This document shows positions 41,042 through 48,923 of a stretch of 62,489 nucleotides of DNA, piece by piece. Origin of the DNA: Paracoccaceae bacterium (GTDB lineage: Bacteria > Pseudomonadota > Alphaproteobacteria > Rhodobacterales > Rhodobacteraceae); contig VYFX01000040.1 of the NCBI GenBank assembly GCA_009842205.1, forward strand, positions 22,204-84,692, written 5' to 3'. The notes under the pieces are model-generated. The model was not told the origin of the DNA. It made no database searches and saw only the letters and a list, made by a program, of their open reading frames with translations. Each line of letters begins with the position of its first letter. Position 1 is the stretch's first letter. A program made the position numbers and the translations under genes.

Positions 41042-42190
41042 ATGAATTTAACAGAAGATCATAAAGAATTAAAGTCTCTCGTTCGGAAATTTGCTGAAGA
41101 TGAAATCCGCCCCATAGCCAATGAATTGGACCAGACAGGGCGTTTTCCAATTGAAGTTTACCGGAAGTTAGGCGAATTGGGGTTTTTTGGGATTTGCGTA
41201 CCCGAAAATTTGGGGGGAGCCGGACTTGATGTCTTAAATTATGCGTTGGTCATGGAGGAACTCTCCCGAGGGTATGCATCTGTTGCTGATCAATGTGGTC
41301 TCGTAGAACTCATTGCCACTCTTCTGGTTGATTATGGAACCCCCCAACAACAAAAGCAGATTCTTTCTGATGTTCTCTCCTTCAAAAAAATTGTTGCTTA
41401 TTGTATTACCGAACCCGAAGCGGGGACCGATGTTGCCGGGATAAGATCAGTGGCAACCAAGACGGATAATGGATGGTTATTGAACGGCCAGAAAGTTTGG
41501 ATTCATAATGGACCTATAGCCGATCTTGGTTTTGTATTGGCCAAAACTGATCCTGATGCAGGCCATCACGGTATGTCGGTGTTTATGGTAGACTTGAACG
41601 CTGATGGAGTAACAAAAGGGAAGAAGGAAAGTAAGCTGGGGCAATGTGCAAGCCCTGTTGGAGCCTTGACTTTTGATAACGTGCAGTTATCCGAGAATGC
41701 GCTTCTAGGTAAAGAAGGAAAGGGGTTCCCAATTATGATGAATGTCCTCAACAAAGGACGTGTGGGAATCGCTTCACTTGCGGTCGGCATTGCACAGGCC
41801 GGTTTGGAAGCAGCACTTGACTATGCTCGCCAACGCAAACAGTTTGGTCGTGAAATTGCCAAATTCCAAGGAATCCAATGGTTAATCGCGGATATGGCAA
41901 AGGATATAGAAGCTGCTCGGCTGCTGGTCCACTCGGCTGCAATAAAAATGGATAATGGTGAAAATGCCACTAAAGCCTGCTCAATGGCCAAATGCTTTGC
42001 CTCAGACATAGCAGTTGCTCGCACCTCTGATGCCATTCAGATTTTTGGCGGTTCCGGGTATATACGTGGATTTGAAGTCGAACGTCTTTACAGGGATGCA
42101 AAAATTACCCAAATTTATGAGGGAACCAATCAAATTCAGAGAACAATCATTTTTCGGGAGCTTGACAAAATGGGAGCATTGAATGACTAA
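41042..42190 (+). CDS. acyl-CoA dehydrogenase
   Basis: FAD-dependent alpha,beta-dehydrogenation of an acyl-CoA, feeding electrons to ETF. It has 382 residues with the three family domains. Visible: AYCITEPEAGTDVAGIRSV (FAD and substrate loop), RKQFGREIAKFQGIQWLIAD, and IFGGSGYIRGFEVERLYRD. The catalytic glutamate is in QIYEGTNQIQR. It is first in a four-gene operon with an SDR, a DUF993 protein and a TIM-barrel isomerase (overlap with the SDR of 8 bp). The physiological acyl group is unknown. Confidence 0.93.
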   Translation: MNLTEDHKELKSLVRKFAEDEIRPIANELDQTGRFPIEVYRKLGELGFFGICVPENLGGAGLDVLNYALVMEELSRGYASVADQCGLVELIATLLVDYGTPQQQKQILSDVLSFKKIVAYCITEPEAGTDVAGIRSVATKTDNGWLLNGQKVWIHNGPIADLGFVLAKTDPDAGHHGMSVFMVDLNADGVTKGKKESKLGQCASPVGALTFDNVQLSENALLGKEGKGFPIMMNVLNKGRVGIASLAVGIAQAGLEAALDYARQRKQFGREIAKFQGIQWLIADMAKDIEAARLLVHSAAIKMDNGENATKACSMAKCFASDIAVARTSDAIQIFGGSGYIRGFEVERLYRDAKITQIYEGTNQIQRTIIFRELDKMGALND

Positions 42191-42953
42191 TCCTGTTGCA
42201 CTCATTACAGGCGCCAAAAGGGGTATTGGACTCGGTGCAGCCATTCAATTGGGCAAAGAAGGTTTCAGTTTGGCTCTCAATGATCTTCAATCTGACCAAG
42301 AGCTGACTGAGGTTGCCAAGATGCTCAGGTCCGAAGGAGTTGAATGTATGGAAGCGCCCTTTGATGTAGCCGATATAGAATGCCACTCGTTCTGGATTGA
42401 GAAAATTAAAAATACCCTTGGACCAATCACCACCCTGATCAACAATGCCGGTGTCAGTGTCCTGAATCGTGGGGATCCACTTGATATCTCTGAAGCGAGT
42501 TGGGATCAATGCCATGCAGTCAATGCCAAGGGATTGTTTTTCCTGAGTCAAAAATTTGCTCACCATCTCCTTCAGTCAGACCGAACAGCAGATCAATTCT
42601 ACTCAATCATAAACATCACTTCATCCAATGCGGTGGCGGTCGCAGAACCGAGAACCGAATACGCCGTTTCCAAAGCTGCAGCAGCAATGGCCTCGAAAGC
42701 ACTTGCAGTACGTCTAGGTCGTGAAAACATCCATGTCTATGATGTTCAACCTGGACTGATAGACACCGATATGACCTCCCGTGTGATTAAGGATTATTCT
42801 CGCCGTGCTGAAGAAGGCTTGACCTTGATTCCCAGGATCAGTACACCTGATGAGGTGGGAATTACGATTGCCAGTCTTGCCACTGGCAGACTTCCTTATG
42901 TTACTGGTCAAACCATTTCGGTTGACGGTGGGCTATTGGTCCCGAGGTATTAA
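42183..42953 (+). CDS. short-chain dehydrogenase/reductase (FabG-like)
   Basis: NAD(P)-dependent oxidoreductase of 256 residues. The nucleotide motif is ITGAKRGIGLGAA, then NNAG, then the catalytic Ser-Tyr-Lys in NITSSNAVAVAEP and EYAVSKAAAAMA. The C-terminal VTGQTISVDGGL is typical. It starts inside the end of the acyl-CoA dehydrogenase gene with GGGAG as ribosome binding site, and ends 7 bp before the DUF993 gene, so it is translationally coupled. The substrate could be a hydroxyacyl-CoA or a sugar-derived alcohol; the sequence does not decide. Confidence 0.9.
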   Translation: MTNPVALITGAKRGIGLGAAIQLGKEGFSLALNDLQSDQELTEVAKMLRSEGVECMEAPFDVADIECHSFWIEKIKNTLGPITTLINNAGVSVLNRGDPLDISEASWDQCHAVNAKGLFFLSQKFAHHLLQSDRTADQFYSIINITSSNAVAVAEPRTEYAVSKAAAAMASKALAVRLGRENIHVYDVQPGLIDTDMTSRVIKDYSRRAEEGLTLIPRISTPDEVGITIASLATGRLPYVTGQTISVDGGLLVPRY

Positions 42954-42960
42954 ACGCACC

Positions 42961-44112
42961 ATGATTATTCAACTACCGAACAATCAGGGCAATCCGTTTG
43001 ACTACACTTTGATCGGTAATCCATTAGGTCATGTTCCTCTCAAGAAACCGCCTCCTCGTCAATTGTTAGCGGCTGCCCATGTGGTTGCCAATCCTTATTC
43101 AGAACTTAACCCTTCCGTCAATCCCTCCTTGGACTGGGATGCCACTTTGACTTTTCGTCGCCATTTGGCCGGATTGGGTCTTGGCATCGCTGAAGCAATG
43201 GACACAGCCCAAAGGGGTAGCGGTTTGGCTTGGCCAACAGCCCTTGAATTGATCAAACAGACTTTGACCGAAATCCCGAAAGCTACAGTATTCAGTGGGG
43301 CAGGAACAGACCATTTGACCCATAATGAAACCATAAATGTTGATCAAGTAATCAAAGCATATCTCATCCAGGTTGAAGCCATCCAAAAGTTGAATGGACG
43401 AATCATTGTAATGGCTAGCCGGGCTCTCGCACGAGTGGCCAAGAATTCGGATGATTACATTCGGGTCTACAAGACTGTACTTGACCACTGTGAAAAGCCA
43501 GTGATAATCCATTGGTTGGGTGAAATGTTTGATCCCCAATTGGAAGGATATTGGGGCGCTTCCGATTGGTCACGGGCACAGGCAACTTGCTTGGCGATTA
43601 TTGAGGAAAACGCCTCTAAGATAGAAGGTATAAAACTATCTCTCCTTGACAAAAACAAGGAAATCGAGATGCGTCGAAGATTGCCTGCAACCGTCAGGAT
43701 GTTTACGGGAGACGATTTCAATTATCCGGAATTGATCCTTGGAGATGATCATGGTCATTCGGATGCTCTACTGGGGATTTTTGACCCTATTGCACCAGCT
43801 TGTACCCAAGCTCTCAACGCTTTGAGTGAGAACAACCTGCAGGCTTATAATTCACTTTTCATGCCAACAGTACCTTTGGCAAGACACATATTTCAATCAC
43901 CTACCCAATACTACAAGACCGGGGTTGTTTTCCTGGCCTGGTTGAATGATTTCCAAGAGCACTTCATCATGATCAATGGTTCCCATGCCATGCGTTCCCT
44001 GCCCTATTTTGTCGATTGTTTCAAGTTGGCTGACCAAGCTGGTTTGCTCAGCCGACCTGATCTGGCTGTTTCCCGGATGAAATCCTTTCTGAAATTATAT
44101 GGGGTAGGCTGA
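42961..44112 (+). CDS. DUF993 family protein, DHDPS-like aldolase fold predicted
   Basis: The 383-residue product matches, by recognition, the DUF993 family (PF06187), often labelled dihydrodipicolinate-synthase-like; no reaction is established. Visible blocks: GNPLGHVPLKKPPPRQLLAA, DWDATLTFRRHLAGLGLGIA, AMDTAQRGSGL, FSGAGTDHL, KPVIIHWLGEMFDPQLEGYW, GIKLSLLDKNKE and FTGDDFNYPELI. A lysine in IKLSLLD lies where a Schiff-base lysine would be in class I aldolases, which is inference. The ATG at 42961 is preferred because the frame upstream runs into the SDR. It shares a TGATG overlap with the next gene. Its linkage to CoA-ester enzymes here is a useful clue. Confidence 0.8.
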   Translation: MIIQLPNNQGNPFDYTLIGNPLGHVPLKKPPPRQLLAAAHVVANPYSELNPSVNPSLDWDATLTFRRHLAGLGLGIAEAMDTAQRGSGLAWPTALELIKQTLTEIPKATVFSGAGTDHLTHNETINVDQVIKAYLIQVEAIQKLNGRIIVMASRALARVAKNSDDYIRVYKTVLDHCEKPVIIHWLGEMFDPQLEGYWGASDWSRAQATCLAIIEENASKIEGIKLSLLDKNKEIEMRRRLPATVRMFTGDDFNYPELILGDDHGHSDALLGIFDPIAPACTQALNALSENNLQAYNSLFMPTVPLARHIFQSPTQYYKTGVVFLAWLNDFQEHFIMINGSHAMRSLPYFVDCFKLADQAGLLSRPDLAVSRMKSFLKLYGVG

Positions 44113-44981
44113 TGGGTGATTTTTTCAATGACTTTTCACGCTTGGCTTTGAACACGGCAACTTTGGGGCATATAGTTGCTGGGAAAGGAGCTGGCTGGAA
44201 CCCTCATCAGGTTATTGATGTGTGCTGCGAAAAAGGGATACCAGCAATCACATTTTGGATTCGTGAATTCAATGACCTGAGCCACGCTACTGAAGTCGGA
44301 CGGTATGCCCATCAAAAAGGTATTTCAATAGCAGGTCTCTGCCGGACACCCTATCTTATTGGACCAGAAGCTCCACAAGGCTCCGAAGAGCTCAGCACAG
44401 AGTTTTGCAAGACGATTAGGTATGCTTCTGAACTTGAAGCTGAAGTGGTAACAATTGTTGTCGGTGGATATGATCCTAAAGTTGGCACTCTTGATGACAA
44501 TTTGGATTTCATTGCCGATGTAATTTCCAAACATGCCGATCGGGCATCCGAGGAGGGTGTGAAGTTGGCAATTGAACCTCTTCACCCTGTATATTGTGGG
44601 AACCGTTCATGTCTGACAACGGTCCGTGATGCAATAACATTGGTGGAAAACATTGATCATCCATCAGTCGGATTGGCAATTGATGTGTACCATGTTTGGT
44701 GGGATACTGCCTTCGATTCGGAGCTCTTGAGAATATCCGGCAAGAATTTGATTTTTGGGGCTCATCTTTGCGACTGGCTGCGGGGCACATCAGATATTTT
44801 GTTTGATCGCGGGATGATGGGGGATGGGATTGCCGAAATCAGACGGATTCGTGATACCATTGAAAAAACCGGATATGATGGATTTTATGAAGTTGAGGTA
44901 TTTTCCCAAGATAATTGGTGGAAACAACATCCCCACACTGTATTGGACACACTCAAGGAACGCTTTCTAACTGCCTGTTGA
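44112..44981 (+). CDS. sugar phosphate isomerase/epimerase family TIM barrel
   Basis: AP-endonuclease-2-like barrel (xylose-isomerase-like superfamily) of 289 residues. Likely metal ligands: Glu in KLAIEPLHPVY, Asp and His in LAIDVYHVWWD, His in FGAHLCDWL, and Glu in YEVEVFSQDNWW. ARTATLG-like NTATLGHIVAG opens the barrel. It would isomerise, epimerise or dehydrate a sugar-like or keto-polyol intermediate. It is the last gene of the four-gene operon, starting at the TGATG overlap with DUF993. Confidence 0.85.
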   Translation: MGDFFNDFSRLALNTATLGHIVAGKGAGWNPHQVIDVCCEKGIPAITFWIREFNDLSHATEVGRYAHQKGISIAGLCRTPYLIGPEAPQGSEELSTEFCKTIRYASELEAEVVTIVVGGYDPKVGTLDDNLDFIADVISKHADRASEEGVKLAIEPLHPVYCGNRSCLTTVRDAITLVENIDHPSVGLAIDVYHVWWDTAFDSELLRISGKNLIFGAHLCDWLRGTSDILFDRGMMGDGIAEIRRIRDTIEKTGYDGFYEVEVFSQDNWWKQHPHTVLDTLKERFLTAC

Positions 44982-45091
44982 CAGCCGTTGAAGACTAAGG
45001 CAGTATGGTGACCTTGTCCGAGGCCTGAATGCGAAACCAAATTGCCCGGTACCACTTAAACGCCATCAAATTTGCCATTGACATGGCTCAA

Positions 45092-45712
45092 TTATCGGCT
45101 GACAAGTTTCAATATTGTTTCAATATTGAATTCTAGCCGTTTATCCAGAGCTTCGCTATCCATCAGGTCTTGTTCAAAGATGATGGAACCTGTGAAACGA
45201 TTGTTGAGGTAATAATAACCTATGGCTGCAATTGTTATGTTTAGATTTACAGGATCAATTTGATCCCTGAATTCTCCCTCTTGCACTCCCCGGTCCAGAA
45301 TTGATTGAACTAGTCCCACATAATTTCTATTGGCTTGTACAACCTCTTTTGAGGCTTTCAAATGTCTTGCATGGTGCAGGTTTTCGCTATTTACAAGCCG
45401 GATGAACTCTGGATTGTCCAGATAGTATTTCCAAGTGAATCTCACCAATGTCTCCAAAGCAGATTTGGCATCTAGATGCTCCAAGTTAAGCTTAAGCTCT
45501 GCTTCCCTTATATCCAGGTAGGCTTTTTCAATAACCTGTTTGAACAGATTCTCCTTAGACTCAAAATAATGATAAATCATCCGCTTGTTGACCTTGGCAA
45601 CATTGGCAATATCATCCACTCTTGCCCCGCTTAGTCCCTTGGTAGCAAATTCCATTTTCGCAGCGGCAAGTATGTTTCTCTTGGTCGATTCCGGATCTCT
45701 TGTACGACTCAA
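45092..45712 (-). CDS. TetR-family transcriptional regulator
   Basis: One-component repressor type. The N-terminal HTH is clear: ILAAAKMEFATKGLSGARV, DDIANVAKVNKRMIYHYFES and KENLFKQVIEKAY, followed by an all-helical ligand-binding domain. A TTG at 45712 behind AGAAAGAG gives 206 residues starting MSRTRDPESTKRN; the frame is open to a TTG at 45778 with an unlikely N-terminus. It is divergent from the GMC oxidoreductase, with operator D in between, and is the best candidate to bind the 16-bp element shared by four promoters of the island. The effector is unknown. Confidence 0.9.
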   Translation of the reverse strand: MSRTRDPESTKRNILAAAKMEFATKGLSGARVDDIANVAKVNKRMIYHYFESKENLFKQVIEKAYLDIREAELKLNLEHLDAKSALETLVRFTWKYYLDNPEFIRLVNSENLHHARHLKASKEVVQANRNYVGLVQSILDRGVQEGEFRDQIDPVNLNITIAAIGYYYLNNRFTGSIIFEQDLMDSEALDKRLEFNIETILKLVSR

Positions 45713-45862
45713 ATTTACTCTTTCTATATCACAACAGCTTTTTGATACGGTCAATAGACCAATCTTCACTGCTCTCAATCAGAAAACCAATTTTACTTTC
45801 AAGATGATTGTTACGTTATTTCATAAAAATAAAATCGGTTCTGAATAGTTACATAAAATCAA

Positions 45863-45903
45863 GTAACCAATTGTTTACATTTATAGTTATATTGCCATAA
45901 TAC
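45863..45903. promoter_or_regulatory. operator D between tetR and the GMC oxidoreductase
   Basis: Read on the minus strand, GTAAACAATTGGTTAC occupies 45878-45863. It has the same GTAAC/GTTAC arms with 6-nt spacing as sites A-C (one arm mismatch). For the plus-strand gene, TTTACA (45874-45879), an 18-nt spacer and TAATAC (45898-45903) form a candidate promoter whose -35 box lies in the operator. An additional GTTAC half-site is at 45848-45852. Autoregulation of tetR is expected. Confidence 0.55.
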
Positions 45904-45961
45904 AGTAAATTTTAACAACATCTTTGTGTTGCAGTAAATATTGGGAAGTGCTTTCTTAACT

Positions 45962-47557
45962 ATGAAAAAGGCGTTTGATTTTGTCATTGTGGGAGGAGGA
46001 ACTGCTGGTTGTGTCCTAGCAAACCGGCTCTCAGAAAACCCGATAATTAACGTTCTTCTCATTGAAGCCGGCGGGAATGACAATAGCCCATGGATCCACT
46101 TTCCCATTGGTTTTGCCAAAATGACTTCTGGCCCCTTCACCTGGGGATTGAAGACTGTCCCTCAAAAATACGCATTAAACCGGGAAATTTCCTATACCCA
46201 AGCCAAAGTCATTGGGGGTGGCAGTTCAGTCAATGCCGAGGTCTTTACTCGCGGGAATCCTGCTGATTATGATCGTTGGGCTCATGAAGAAGGGTGTGTC
46301 GGTTGGTCTTTTGAAGATGTAAAGCCTTACTTTGTTCGTTCGGAAGGTAATTGCGTCTATTCTGGTGATTGGCACGGTACGAATGGGCCGCTGGGAGTCT
46401 CGAATATTCATAGTCCTATGCCGATTACCTGGTCCTTTGTTAAAGCCTGTCAAGAAAATGGTATTCCTTATAACCCAGACTTTAATGGCCCGATTCAGGA
46501 AGGTGCTGGACCTTATCAATTGACGGTATTAAACAATCGCCGCTGTTCGGCTGCCAAGGGTTACCTTAAACCAGTAATGGATCGACAAAATTTGACTGTA
46601 TTGACAAAAACCCAAGTTCTAAGAATCCTTTTTGACAAAAATCGGGCAGTTGGGGTCGAATACCGAAAGGGAGGCAATGTGGAACGGGCTTTGGCACAAT
46701 CTGAGGTCCTCATAACTTCCGGTGCGATCAATACTCCCAAACTGTTGATGCTTTCCGGAATAGGGCCGGCATCCCATCTAAAACAGCACAACATTGAAGT
46801 TGTTCAAGATTTGCCGGGGGTAGGAGAGAATCTCAACGATCATTTTGGAGTCGACATAGTTGCTGAACTCAATGGACCTTATAGCCTCGATCATTATGAT
46901 GGACCATGGGGGATGTTCAAGGCCGGTTTGCAATATCTGCTCTTTAATTCCGGACCGGTTACCTCCAATATCGTTGAGGGGGGTTGTTTCTGGTATAGCG
47001 ATCAAAGCAGTCCTGTACCTGATTTACAGTTTCATTTTCTTGCCGGAGCGGGCAAGGAAGAGGGGGTACCATCCATACCTTCCGGCTCTGGAATAACACT
47101 CAACTCATACACATTAAGGCCGAAAAGCCGTGGAACTGTTCGACTGGTCTCTGACAACCCTGGTGACAATCCTCTCGTTGATCCCAACTATCTCTGCCAC
47201 CCTTACGATCAAGAGACTTCAGGAAAAGGTGTGATGATTAGCACGGAAATCTTCAATCAACCGTCATTGCAAAAGTATATCAAGAAAATCCACTATCCGA
47301 ATGATGAAGTCAAAACACATGAGGACTTTGTCAACTATGCACGCCAATATGGTCGTACCTCCTATCATCCGACCTGTACCTGCAAGATGGGAACAGACGA
47401 AATGTCAGTGGTTGACCCACAGCTGAAAGTCTATGGTATTGACGGGCTGAGGATATGCGACAGTTCAATAATGCCGAGTTTGATTGGCTCCAACACGAAT
47501 GCCCCAACTGTTATGATTGCCGAAAAGGCTTCAGACATGATCAGGATGAATTACTAA
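45962..47557 (+). CDS. GMC-family FAD oxidoreductase (choline dehydrogenase-like)
   Basis: Flavoprotein alcohol dehydrogenase of 531 residues. The ATG at 45962 places FDFVIVGGGTAGCVLANRL at the N-terminus, and a TTG at 45941 falls on the ribosome binding site GGGAAG. AKVIGGGSSVNAEVFTRGNP (GMC signature 1), SGAINTPKLLMLSGIG (signature 2), and the active-site His in SYHPTCTCKMG are present. It resembles BetA-like enzymes that oxidise primary or secondary alcohols, but betaine genes are missing around it. It is divergent from the TetR gene. Confidence 0.92.
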   Translation: MKKAFDFVIVGGGTAGCVLANRLSENPIINVLLIEAGGNDNSPWIHFPIGFAKMTSGPFTWGLKTVPQKYALNREISYTQAKVIGGGSSVNAEVFTRGNPADYDRWAHEEGCVGWSFEDVKPYFVRSEGNCVYSGDWHGTNGPLGVSNIHSPMPITWSFVKACQENGIPYNPDFNGPIQEGAGPYQLTVLNNRRCSAAKGYLKPVMDRQNLTVLTKTQVLRILFDKNRAVGVEYRKGGNVERALAQSEVLITSGAINTPKLLMLSGIGPASHLKQHNIEVVQDLPGVGENLNDHFGVDIVAELNGPYSLDHYDGPWGMFKAGLQYLLFNSGPVTSNIVEGGCFWYSDQSSPVPDLQFHFLAGAGKEEGVPSIPSGSGITLNSYTLRPKSRGTVRLVSDNPGDNPLVDPNYLCHPYDQETSGKGVMISTEIFNQPSLQKYIKKIHYPNDEVKTHEDFVNYARQYGRTSYHPTCTCKMGTDEMSVVDPQLKVYGIDGLRICDSSIMPSLIGSNTNAPTVMIAEKASDMIRMNY

Positions 47558-47662
47558 GCAATCGTCCACAGAGAATTCCAGTCTACCCCTTTTGGTTGTT
47601 GGCCATGCATTTTCACAGATCATCAAGTTGAACTTTTGAAGATTTCAACTATTCCTGCTTTG

Positions 47663-48430
47663 TCATTGACCCTTGAAGTTTGGTTTTCTTTTTTCCTTGA
47701 AGGCCTTTACTCCTTCTTCTTTGTCCATGCTAGAAGCAATCATTCCTCCACCCATTGCTTCTAGAAGAGCCGCAGTGTCTTCCCTAACTCCAGCATGAAT
47801 CATTTGTTTGACTACCTCAGTAGCATAAGGGCTTGTTTTTACCATGGAATGGGCTATTTCCACTGCTTTATCATATGGCGTTTCCGAAACCTCAGTAACA
47901 AAACCCAATTGTTCGGCACGGCTTGCTGATAAACGGCGTCCAAAAAGAGCCATTTCCTTCACGATCGATTCTGGTAACAGGCGTACCAACCTTTGCGTGC
48001 CAGACCATCCGGGTACGATACCTACTCCAGTTTCCGGGAGAGCAAGGGTTGCAGTAGGATGCATCACCCGAATATCACAGGTCGCTGCCAACTCGAGTCC
48101 ACCACCAAAGGCGTGACCATTGAGTACAGCAATGGTAGGAATGGAAAGGCGTGCCAGCCGATCAAAGATCCGATGGCCTTCACGAATCCATTGACGGGCA
48201 AAGTCGGACGGGCTGAGTTGGGACCAGTCCGAAATATCAGCACCACTACAAAATACCTTGCTTCCTTCAGCAGTCAGTAGGAGTACACGGACATCTCTCC
48301 TTTGTTCGATTTTAGCACAATACTTTTCAATTGCTTCCAACATGCCAGAAGTCAAGGCATTAAGCTTGGCAGGGTTATCTAGACGTATTTCTGCAATGTT
48401 TCCATCAAATTCCAGGTGTATTTTGCTCAT
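47663..48430 (-). CDS. enoyl-CoA hydratase/isomerase family protein
   Basis: Crotonase-fold enzyme of 255 residues from the ATG at 48430 (a GTG at 48442 is a weaker alternative). The CoA oxyanion-hole segments VFCSGADISDWSQ and AVLNGHAFGGGLELAATCDI are clear. LALPETGVGIVPGWSGTQRL carries one of the two usual hydratase glutamates (PETG), while the first position reads GGLELAA. It is convergent with the GMC gene. It could hydrate an enoyl-CoA made by the acyl-CoA dehydrogenase of the island. No operator was seen upstream. Confidence 0.88.
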   Translation of the reverse strand: MSKIHLEFDGNIAEIRLDNPAKLNALTSGMLEAIEKYCAKIEQRRDVRVLLLTAEGSKVFCSGADISDWSQLSPSDFARQWIREGHRIFDRLARLSIPTIAVLNGHAFGGGLELAATCDIRVMHPTATLALPETGVGIVPGWSGTQRLVRLLPESIVKEMALFGRRLSASRAEQLGFVTEVSETPYDKAVEIAHSMVKTSPYATEVVKQMIHAGVREDTAALLEAMGGGMIASSMDKEEGVKAFKEKRKPNFKGQ

Positions 48431-48692
48431 AATAATCAACACTCATAAACAGGAAATATTCGTTGCGTGATTGCACATGATTCAATACTTGGTGATCCTA
48501 GATCTTTCTAATCTTCCCAACTTCACCAACGATACTCCCACGCTACTTGCTTTATATCTGCTAAGTTATTGAGGTAAAAATATTTTGTCAACACACTTAG
48601 CTGCTTGGCAGGGAATTTTGTAAAGTACAATCAGAATACCCAGCCGGGAATATGTTATTCCGAACTATTTTCAAGTCTGTAAATCACTGATC

Positions 48693-48905
48693 ATGCCAAG
48701 AGATTCAGCAAGAAAATCCTATAAACTTATTCTTACTGATACCGAGCGCTCTTTTTTTTTGGGGAACGTCCGGATGCTTACCCGAAGCCCCTTTGATTGC
48801 CATCGAATTATCCCGAATTGTGCGGTTGGGTTGCGAAATACCGAAATTATCACTGAACTTGGTTTAGCACTCCATATAGTTGGTAAATGACTTCAACGGA
48901 TTGTT
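48693..48905 (+). pseudogene. decayed IS630-type transposase N-terminus
   Basis: A 65-codon frame from ATG 48693 reads MPRDSARKSYKLILTDTERS, then VRMLTRSP, HRIIPNCAVGLRNTEIITEL and VGK. It lines up with the N-terminal HTH of IS630-family transposases (LTLTDEER... RARIVLLAAEGLSNTEIA..LG...TVGKW). Where the family has Trp after VGK, this frame has TGA, and LQRIV continues afterwards. The rest of the transposase and its ends are not seen. The surrounding 48431-48923 gap holds nothing else I can identify. Confidence 0.6.
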
Positions 48906-48923
48906 TCCAATCTCAATTGCCCA

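Noticed and set aside
48431-48692. operator copy upstream of the enoyl-CoA hydratase
   Set aside because: No GTAAC/GTTAC pair with 6-nt spacing is present, so membership of this gene in the regulon is not supported by sequence.
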